Position numbers and translations under genes: made by a program | Part shown: positions 7,248 to 12,194 of the stretch, one piece after another | How the letters are laid out: each line of letters starts with the position of its first letter | How positions within the stretch are numbered: position 1 is the stretch's first letter | Notes under the pieces: model-generated | The model's input: the letters and a program-made list of their open reading frames with translations, nothing else | Told to the model about the DNA's origin: nothing | Database searches by the model: none | DNA from: JAQICJ01 sp041686345 | Lineage (GTDB): Bacteria > Myxococcota_A > Polyangia > HGW-17 | Direction: 5' to 3' | NCBI GenBank assembly: GCA_041686345.1 | Contig: JAWLEA010000107.1 | Location: forward strand, 1-12,194 | DNA: 12,194 nt

Positions 7248-8345
7248 TCAATCTATGGAAGAAGTTAGACGATACCATCTTATTCCTTCTTTTTCATGGT
7301 TTGACCAGAGTACAGTCAAAGGAATACCAATTATATCTGAATGAGAAATCAAATCTGGTTTGATTCCCGAAAAATAAAAAGATAGATTTTTTCTGGATCT
7401 TATATCCGGCAGCAAAAAAAACTGGGATTTGTCCAGTTTAAAACTGTTGTTGACAACCATGTCTACAGTATCTGATTTTTCAGGATAGGCAACCTTGTAA
7501 CTTTTATTGCCGATAGTTTCAGTGTAAAAAGTACATTGTTCATATTGGTTACCGATTAAAAACACACAGGGATCAGGATTAATTTCAAAATTGGAATTTA
7601 TGTTTTTACCTTTTGTTCTCACCACAAAATTAATAATTCCATCATGATCGGAGTTGATATGGATTTTTTCTCCGGGCATTCCAATTATTCTGCCGATTCT
7701 GGTTTGCTCCTCTTTAGTGAAGAGAACAAGATTGCCTCTTCTTAGTTTGTTCTGAATAAGAGAAGATTTGGCAAGGTGGGTGTTTGTTTTAATGAAAATA
7801 GCAGTGTCTCCAGCTTCAAGTTGGCAGGTATGACTGAAATTTTCAACTTTGAAAAGGTGGAATTTGTAGTGAAAGATTAAAAGAGAAGATGAAAAAAGAA
7901 ATAAAAAAAGGAGTCCTGATTTCCATTTGAATTTTAAAGGTTTTACTTTTTTGCCTAAAAGCCAGCTATCTGCAAGACAGATTAATTTGACGGGAACTCC
8001 GAGCCACAATACAGGAGACAGGAAAAGAGGAATTTCTGTGAAATAAAAATAATAAGGGAGAAATAAAATAAAGGATCCTGTTACCAATCCTGTGAGAAAA
8101 GCCAGATAAAGGAAAGGCGGAGATTCAAAAAAAAGAGTCAGAATTACAGCAACAATTGGAAGTAAAGCAAATACAAAGCCTCTAAGTTTTCGCTCCCCCT
8201 GCCAAAGACCCCAGCCGTTGAAGGCCATAGACAAAACAAATAAGGTTACCTGATGAAAAAAATTTCCCTGATTAGTATTTGTTTCATGTAATTTGGGGTT
8301 GTTGTCGGATTTGCTGACCTGAGAATTTTTATTATCTGGTTTCAT
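7248..8345 (-). CDS. Signal peptidase I (S26)-like membrane protein, probably catalytically inactive
   Basis: The 365 residues have a hydrophilic N-terminus (1-28), a hydrophobic domain with about four or five membrane segments (30-165) and an S26-like periplasmic domain (166-350). The first hydrophobic part includes NGWGLWQGERKLRG, resembling the PGLG-type module fused to some S26 proteins. In the S26 part, SHTCQLEAGD (171-180) aligns with the SMxPTLxxGD box and keeps the nucleophile Ser171. RRGNLVLF (202-209) matches the RGDxVxF box. In RIGRIIGMPGE (216-226), however, the general-base Lys of IKRVVGLPGD is Gly218 (codon GGC at 7692-7694). The final box is degenerate (LPDIR in place of GDNR), although IIGIPLTVLWS keeps the family ending. 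Classical Ser/Lys catalysis is therefore unlikely, and a chaperone or scaffold role is possible. It heads the cluster with the permease and NadD fusion. An AAGG lies about ten bases before the ATG. Confidence 0.8.
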   Translation of the reverse strand: MKPDNKNSQVSKSDNNPKLHETNTNQGNFFHQVTLFVLSMAFNGWGLWQGERKLRGFVFALLPIVAVILTLFFESPPFLYLAFLTGLVTGSFILFLPYYFYFTEIPLFLSPVLWLGVPVKLICLADSWLLGKKVKPLKFKWKSGLLFLFLFSSSLLIFHYKFHLFKVENFSHTCQLEAGDTAIFIKTNTHLAKSSLIQNKLRRGNLVLFTKEEQTRIGRIIGMPGEKIHINSDHDGIINFVVRTKGKNINSNFEINPDPCVFLIGNQYEQCTFYTETIGNKSYKVAYPEKSDTVDMVVNNSFKLDKSQFFLLPDIRSRKNLSFYFSGIKPDLISHSDIIGIPLTVLWSNHEKEGIRWYRLTSSID

Positions 8346-8372
8346 CGCGGAAACCTTATCATAAAAGATGCC

Positions 8373-8401
8373 AGTATCAAATTGAATTTTCCCTCTGTAA
8401 A
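8373..8401 (-). promoter_or_regulatory. Promoter candidate of the S26-like/permease/NadD operon
   Basis: On the minus strand TTTACA (8396-8401) is followed after exactly 17 bases by GATACT (8373-8378), matching the sigma-70 consensus at five and four of six positions. The expected start of transcription lies about 20 bases before the ATG at 8345. It sits in the 90-bp gap after the winged-helix gene, where no terminator is evident, so read-through from upstream is also possible. Confidence 0.4.
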
Positions 8402-8435
8402 GTTGAAGCTGTTGGGGTGATATTAAAATTGAAGT

Positions 8436-9089
8436 TTACAGTTCAAGATGTTCAATCAGGTAGTTGACCCCCTGAGGAGTTACTTTATGTTCTTTGGTAT
8501 TGCGTTTGGCTTCTGCTCTTTTTCTTGTGGTGACCAGATTCAGGGAGTGTCCTTTTTTGTTAATTCCTTTTCTGATATTACTTGGTCTTACTTTGAAACG
8601 GAAATTTTCGCCAAATTCTGAGATTTCTCTGGCTGATAGCCATTTTTGACCACTTCTCATTATTATATAGATAATTTTAAGGATCTGATTCCTGCGAAAA
8701 GAGTTTTCAAGGGTTTTGTAAGGGATATTTTCCAATTTTTCCTTGATGGTTTCGGAATCCATGGATTGCAGATTGTTTTCTGAGGCTTCTTCAACTTGTT
8801 TATTATCATCTTCTTTTTCTTCAATTGGGTCAGTTGATGTTTCCTCACTTTTTTGTTTTTCTTCGGTGTCGTCAGTTTGTTCTTCCTCAAGAGCCTTTTC
8901 AAAATTGGCGAGATCCACAGCTTCTTCTTTGGTATTTTTGGTATCTTCGGGGATATATTTATCTACCAAATCCCAGAATTTTGGACTCCACCTGCTTACG
9001 AGACGGTTAGCATAATCGAAGGTATTTTGAGTCTTTTCCAAAAGAATGGTCATCAATTCTTCTTTGAGTTTTTTTAGGTTTTTAGGCAT
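8436..9089 (-). CDS. Acidic protein with C-terminal winged-helix-like domain
   Basis: I do not recognise a named family. The 217-residue protein has a basic/amphipathic N-terminus (1-45, MPKNLKKLKEELMTILLEK), then a low-complexity, strongly acidic linker rich in Glu/Asp/Thr/Ser (about 50-115). Its C-terminal domain (about 125-217) looks like a winged helix. It has a first helix RNQILKIIYIIMRSG (133-147), SAREISEFG (152-160), a recognition-like helix RPSNIRKGINKKG (168-180) and a basic wing ending in HKVTPQGVNYLIEHL (201-215). DNA or RNA binding is an inference. A longer frame opens at 9149. I place the start at 9089 because that ATG is preceded by AAGGAAGG at ideal spacing and begins a normal-looking N-terminus. 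A promoter candidate lies about 90 bases upstream. Confidence 0.85.
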   Translation of the reverse strand: MPKNLKKLKEELMTILLEKTQNTFDYANRLVSRWSPKFWDLVDKYIPEDTKNTKEEAVDLANFEKALEEEQTDDTEEKQKSEETSTDPIEEKEDDNKQVEEASENNLQSMDSETIKEKLENIPYKTLENSFRRNQILKIIYIIMRSGQKWLSAREISEFGENFRFKVRPSNIRKGINKKGHSLNLVTTRKRAEAKRNTKEHKVTPQGVNYLIEHLEL

Positions 9090-9094
9090 ATTTT

Positions 9095-9104
9095 TCCTTC
9101 CTTG
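9095..9104 (-). promoter_or_regulatory. Strong ribosome binding site deciding the start at 9089
   Basis: Read on the minus strand, CAAGGAAGG ends about six bases before the ATG at 9087-9089. It is the best Shine-Dalgarno sequence in the window and lies inside the longer frame that opens at 9149, which argues against that upstream start. Confidence 0.75.
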
Positions 9105-9175
9105 AGAGAAACTGAATGCAGTAAAACAGGTGAGACTGATTTTTACCAATTATATGAATTACATTCGGATAAATT

Positions 9176-9204
9176 ATTAAAGCACAAATGATGCTTCGCG
9201 TCAA
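9176..9204 (-). promoter_or_regulatory. Promoter candidate of the winged-helix gene
   Basis: TTGACG (9199-9204) and TTTAAT (9176-9181) on the minus strand are separated by 17 bases and each matches the sigma-70 consensus at five of six positions. It is the best promoter-like sequence in the window. It lies just outside the inner edge of repeat copy 1 (which begins at 9219) and would give a leader of about 80 bases. Confidence 0.55.
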
Positions 9205-9218
9205 CAAACAATTATAAC

Positions 9219-9384
9219 TAGTTCCCATCCCAAAAATGGATGTCATCGTCTGACGATGGAATTTTAATTGATCTGCTTTGTCATAACTTCTTGAAATAGC
9301 ATCAACTATATCTGCGAAGTTATTCCGCGCATCTCAATCAAACTTCTTCCCCAGCCGAAAACACCACTTCTGGGATGGGAACTA
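9219..9384 (-). repeat. Dispersed repeat, copy 1, with 14-bp terminal inverted repeats
   Basis: A 166-bp element bounded by perfect inverted repeats, tagttcccatccca (9219-9232) and its complement (9371-9384). It is homologous in the same orientation to 10618-10760. Shared blocks are the left end, ggaattttaattgat (9258-9272 and 10658-10672) and a 23-base block (9317-9339 and 10712-10734) with one mismatch. Inside copy 1 are a 7-bp near-palindrome (catcgtc-t-gacgatg, 9244-9258) and an 8-bp stem (ataacttc 9283-9290 with gaagttat 9316-9323) nested within attga/tcaat pairing. The right terminal repeat contains the stop codon of the DUF4350-like gene. The whole can fold as one long stem-loop. The strand given is that of the neighbouring genes. 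Confidence 0.85.
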
Positions 9385-10548
9385 ACTAGTATTTTTAAGA
9401 AATAATTCCAAAAGGTTGTTTAGTTTGTGAAGTGAAGCAATTTTGTTAACTGAAATATCTTGTGAATTTTTCTGAATTTTTGAAAGTTGAAAAAAAAGTT
9501 TGCTGCAGATAGATGCAGTTTGAGAATCGTAATTCTTCTTCAGGAGGCTAATTATGCGAGACTGATTTTTAAGGTTGAGGGGATCGAGTTTGAAAAGAGA
9601 TTCAACTTTTTTGTAAAAAAGCATTTTTAAGGCAAAATGGCGATATATTTCATCAATAAATTTGTTTTTATCTGCAAAAGCGGGAGGAGGAGACTGGTAA
9701 TTTACACTCCTCGAAGAAAGAAAAAAAAGAAAAAGATAAATGAAAGGAAGGGAGAGAATAATATTTAAAAATCTTAAACCGGCCTGGTTGGTAAAAAACA
9801 GAATTCTGAGATCAGAATAGAGGTCTTTTAGAAAAGCCAAGATAAAATTACTTTTATTTTTTTTGCCGAACTCATCATTTTCCGGCCAGGTTCTTTCGGT
9901 GAAATCACGCAACAGGTAAATAGTTTTATTGCCTTGAGAACTGATACGTTTCAGCAAAAATTTTGCAAAGGACATATTTTCCGGGAAGGACAACATTTCA
10001 TTTATCAAAACGGAAGGATCCGAGAGAAGAAAAACTTGGCCCTTGCCAATTTCCAATTTTGCGAAAATTGCTCTCAAACTCTCTGTTGTAGCAATGATAG
10101 GGGTGGTGTTGATGTTGAAACTGGCAGGATGATTCAGTCTGATTGTTTTGTGTCCTGTTTGAGATGATATTTTGTTGGAAAGAATAATTCCCCGAGTCCA
10201 GGGGGTTGGTTCAGGTTCAAGTTGAATACCCAGATTATTGAAAACCTTGCCGGCGGCTCTGAAATCTTCAGCTAATAAAGCAACACCTCCTTTGTGCAAA
10301 AAAGAAGCCAGTTTTTTTAAAGGAATTTGGGTATTTTGGGGAGAAAGAAAAAATAAAACCGATTCACCAGGGTTTAACTGATTCCAGACCAGGGAATCTA
10401 TTTCTTTGATTTTAATTTGATTTTGTTGAGCCAAATCCAGGAAAAGACTGATTCCATTCCATTCTCCCGTACTTGAATAATTCCATTCAGTATTGGCTTT
10501 AGCCAGGGGAGTTGTAAGAAAAAAGGAGGAGATCAGTAATGCAAGCAT
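9382..10548 (-). CDS. DUF4350-like membrane protein with signal peptide
   Basis: A 388-residue protein if it starts at the ATG at 10548, where MLALLISSFFLTTPLAKA reads as a signal peptide with an AKA cleavage site. The frame stays open to a TTG at 10632. The extra upstream residues would add the positive charges this signal peptide lacks, so a TTG start (10617 or 10632) is possible. No candidate start has a good ribosome site. From the ATG, the domain at about 50-210 has the glutaminase-fold-like DUF4350 pattern: LNPGESVLFFLSP, then LASFLHKGGVALLAEDF, and later GKGQVFLLSDPSVL. One membrane helix follows (about 259-279), then a helical cytoplasmic tail to the end. DUF4350 proteins commonly accompany MoxR ATPase/DUF58 operons, but none is visible here. 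Copies of a dispersed repeat flank it on both sides, and its stop codon lies in the edge of copy 1. Confidence 0.8.
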   Translation of the reverse strand: MLALLISSFFLTTPLAKANTEWNYSSTGEWNGISLFLDLAQQNQIKIKEIDSLVWNQLNPGESVLFFLSPQNTQIPLKKLASFLHKGGVALLAEDFRAAGKVFNNLGIQLEPEPTPWTRGIILSNKISSQTGHKTIRLNHPASFNINTTPIIATTESLRAIFAKLEIGKGQVFLLSDPSVLINEMLSFPENMSFAKFLLKRISSQGNKTIYLLRDFTERTWPENDEFGKKNKSNFILAFLKDLYSDLRILFFTNQAGLRFLNIILSLPFIYLFLFFLSSRSVNYQSPPPAFADKNKFIDEIYRHFALKMLFYKKVESLFKLDPLNLKNQSRIISLLKKNYDSQTASICSKLFFQLSKIQKNSQDISVNKIASLHKLNNLLELFLKNTS

Positions 10549-10617
10549 CTTGGGAAAGCCCGGTTGGAGAGGGAAGGGGAGTAAACTCTTTCTCTGCAGA
10601 ATTTTGATGGAAAGCAA

Positions 10618-10760
10618 TAGTACCCATCCCAAAAAGGAAGGTCATTGTTTGGAACTCGGAATTTTAATTGATTTGTTTTGTCGTAACTACTAGAAATCGC
10701 AGGGGCTAGCAAAGTTATTCCGTGCATCTCAATCCAATTTCAGCCCCTAAGCCAAAAACC
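10618..10760 (-). repeat. Dispersed repeat, copy 2, lacking the right terminal repeat
   Basis: The same repeat as at 9219-9384 and in the same orientation. The left end tagtacccatccca (10618-10631) differs from copy 1 by one base. The two blocks ggaattttaattgat (10658-10672) and the one containing ttattccgtgcatctcaa (within 10712-10734) are nearly identical to copy 1. A stem is kept with different sequence: taact/agtta (10684-10688 and 10713-10717) plus ctag/ctag (10690-10693 and 10706-10709). Similarity fades after about 10760 and no matching right terminal repeat is found, so this copy looks truncated or diverged there. It fills the gap between the lamin-tail gene and the DUF4350-like gene and carries a conserved TAAAAT (minus strand) that could act as a -10 element. 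Confidence 0.8.
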
Positions 10761-10789
10761 TGCATTCTTAATAGTTTAGGGGGTGCAGG
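10754..10789 (-). terminator. Rho-independent terminator candidate of the lamin-tail gene
   Basis: On the minus strand cctgca (10784-10789) pairs with tgcagg (10759-10764) across a 19-base loop, directly followed by five T's (10754-10758). It overlaps the last codons and stop of the lamin-tail gene. An alternative stem in the same place (ttagggg at 10776-10782 with cccctaa at 10744-10750) would exclude it. The long loop lowers confidence. Confidence 0.45.
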
Positions 10790-12194
10790 AATTATTTTCT
10801 TCTCCCGGAGTATGCTCGTCGCTTCCAGTATCAAGGACACACCAGTTAGTCCAGTCGTCGTTGCCAGTTTTGGTCTTGCTTCCGGGATCAAGGTTGGCTG
10901 TTTCATAATCTGAGAATTCATAGTCATAATAGAATTCGTCAATGATATTGTTTGAATAATCAATGAGTTGGATGGTATCTTCTTCGTTATCAAAGATAGC
11001 GTTATTACTCCAAGCCCAGGCACTGACATCTACATCGCCGTCCAAATCAGCCGATTCTCGATAGCGTCCGAGAACAACATAACTGTTGGCCAGGATGATG
11101 ACATCATCATCGATAAGTTCATCGTCTGAATCGGTACTGAGTGTAGCACCATAGAGGTTGTAGTCTACACTGTCGCCATTGTAGATTTCAATCCATTCAT
11201 GGCTTCCGTTGCCATGGGCATTAACGAGAACCTCATTAATAACAAGGTTGGCGGAGGCATCGGGAGTGGTGGCAGTTCCATGAACTATATCTACACTGTA
11301 AGTGCCGTTATCTGAATCGTCCTTACCGTCAACAACGATGATGTAGGTGCCGTCTGTTGCAGCCACGAAATGGATTTGTTCAACTTCTCCTGTATCATTG
11401 TAGTCGGCATATTCTATGATGTTGGTGTTATCAACATTGTCGTCGCCTCCGGTATAGCAGGAATTGAGCAATACCAGGATTGGATTCCAGCCCGGAGTAT
11501 TGTAGACATCAGCATAGAGGTATTCGCCGGCTGTGAGATATACCTGGTAGAAAACATCGTTGCCATTGCCTTTGGCTCCGTTGTATTTGTTGTAGTCGTT
11601 GGAGATGTTAGCCGAGGTATCGCCTGAATCCACATAAAAATCGGAATCAACTACAAAGCCGGGGCAGGTACCGCCGATATATTCTTCGCAGGCGCCGGAG
11701 ATACATTGATAGTTTATTTCACAGGCTAGATCATCAGTACAACTGCAGTTTGAAGGTTCACTGTCATCACAAGTCCAGTAGTCTTCAATCAGGCAGGTGT
11801 CATCACAACCGTCACCATTGATGCTGTTGTTGTCGTCACATTCTTCGTATCCAACCACAAGACCGTCGGGGCAGATTTCATTACACTCGGTGGGTTCGTT
11901 ATCATTGCAATCCCATCCGGGTTCTAGATCGCAAGTGTCGCTGCAACCGTCGCCACTGGTAGTATTGTCGTCGTCACATTCTTCAGTACCTATGATTTTG
12001 CCGTCACCGCAGATTCCGTCACAATTGGAAGGTTCTCCGGAGCATTCCCAATCATCTTCTACTTGGCAGGATGAATCACAGCCATCCCCGTCGACTACGG
12101 GTGAACCGTCGTCACAGGTTTCGTCTCCGACCACCAGGCCGTCACCGCAGATTTCATCACACTCGGTGGGTTCGTTGTCATCACAATTCCATCC
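10776..12194 (-). CDS. Secreted Cys-rich-repeat (DUF4215) and lamin-tail-domain protein, 5' end outside the window
   Basis: The frame is open to the right edge (472 codons visible), so the GTG at 12134 is internal. The visible part starts with about three and a half Myxococcus-type Cys-rich repeats (residues 1-165), each with CxDG, EECDD/DETCDD and GDGC...C. A beta-sandwich region resembling pre-peptidase C-terminal domains follows (about 178-306, with NDVFYQVYLTAGEYLYADV and DGTYIIVVDG). A lamin-tail domain comes next (about 316-445), starting NLVINEVLVNAHGNGSHEWI and including VILANSYVVLGRY. The protein ends with a small Cys pair. Such proteins are exported surface or adhesion-type proteins in deltaproteobacterial lineages. 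The paired cysteines imply disulphides outside the cytoplasm. The protein is very acidic, and by eye the gene is more GC-rich than its neighbours. A hairpin terminator candidate overlaps its 3' end. Confidence 0.88.
   Translation of the reverse strand, partial: GWNCDDNEPTECDEICGDGLVVGDETCDDGSPVVDGDGCDSSCQVEDDWECSGEPSNCDGICGDGKIIGTEECDDDNTTSGDGCSDTCDLEPGWDCNDNEPTECNEICPDGLVVGYEECDDNNSINGDGCDDTCLIEDYWTCDDSEPSNCSCTDDLACEINYQCISGACEEYIGGTCPGFVVDSDFYVDSGDTSANISNDYNKYNGAKGNGNDVFYQVYLTAGEYLYADVYNTPGWNPILVLLNSCYTGGDDNVDNTNIIEYADYNDTGEVEQIHFVAATDGTYIIVVDGKDDSDNGTYSVDIVHGTATTPDASANLVINEVLVNAHGNGSHEWIEIYNGDSVDYNLYGATLSTDSDDELIDDDVIILANSYVVLGRYRESADLDGDVDVSAWAWSNNAIFDNEEDTIQLIDYSNNIIDEFYYDYEFSDYETANLDPGSKTKTGNDDWTNWCVLDTGSDEHTPGEENNSCTP
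11780..12194 (-). repeat. Tandem DUF4215-coding repeats of about 138 bp
   Basis: The 5' part of the lamin-tail gene consists of tandem units of about 45-46 codons. The unit at the right edge and the unit at about 11800-11925 are almost the same at the WNCxDNEPTEC and LVVG stretches, while the unit between them (WECSGEPSNC, KIIGTEEC) differs more. This alternating pattern suggests duplication of a two-unit block. The array continues beyond the window. Confidence 0.75.

Noticed and set aside
8743..9077. Three overlapping plus-strand Ser/Phe-rich open frames
   Set aside because: They mirror the Glu/Asp-rich linker of the winged-helix protein on the minus strand and show no ribosome site or domain.
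9182..9197. Small hairpin agca...tgct next to repeat copy 1
   Set aside because: It is only a few base pairs, overlaps the spacer of the promoter candidate and is not conserved at copy 2.
9219..10760. The repeat pair as integron attC sites around a gene cassette
   Set aside because: The layout is cassette-like, but I could not find a convincing RYYYAAC/GTTRRRY pair at the ends of either copy, and no tyrosine recombinase gene is in the window.
10533..11029. Minus-strand open frames of 64 and 104 codons near the DUF4350-like and lamin-tail genes
   Set aside because: One crosses repeat copy 2 and the other is an alternative frame of the lamin-tail gene. Neither has protein-like composition or family motifs.

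Overview
The window is AT-rich, densely coding DNA from a Gram-negative (diderm) bacterium. Three things suggest a lineage of the former Deltaproteobacteria (Myxococcota, Bradymonadota or a relative): a LolC/E-type lipoprotein-release permease; FHA and PEGA proteins of the kind found with Ser/Thr kinases; and a secreted protein that joins Myxococcus-type Cys-rich repeats (DUF4215) to a lamin-tail domain. The base composition is lower in GC than in classical myxobacteria, so this placement is an inference. I see no tRNA, rRNA, CRISPR array, transposase or integrase.

Layout: one plus-strand gene runs in from the left edge (1-635). It has a perfect 18-bp tandem repeat and two PEGA-like domains. 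It converges on a long run of minus-strand genes. Read in their direction of transcription (right to left), these are: a DUF4215/PPC-like/lamin-tail surface protein cut by the right edge (10776-12194); an intergenic repeat copy; a DUF4350-like membrane protein (9382-10548); a second repeat copy; an acidic protein with a C-terminal winged-helix-like domain (8436-9089); a tight cluster of a degenerate signal-peptidase-I-like membrane protein, a LolC/E-type permease and a NadD-DUF2520 fusion (8345 down to 4332); and finally a membrane-anchored double-FHA protein followed by pyruvate kinase (4111 down to 711).

Functionally the window mixes central metabolism (pyruvate kinase, NAD synthesis), envelope biogenesis (the permease and the S26-like protein) and phospho-signalling (FHA and PEGA proteins). 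Promoter-like sequences with 17-bp spacers lie before the winged-helix gene and before the S26-like/permease/NadD cluster, and a probable hairpin terminator follows the lamin-tail gene.

The least explained feature is a pair of direct repeats of about 150 bp (9219-9384 and 10618-about 10760) on either side of the DUF4350-like gene. One copy has perfect 14-bp terminal inverted repeats and supplies that gene's stop codon. Both copies keep a foldable core. Other points worth checking are the loss of the catalytic lysine in the S26-like protein, the NadD-DUF2520 fusion, and the two extra N-terminal membrane segments of the permease.
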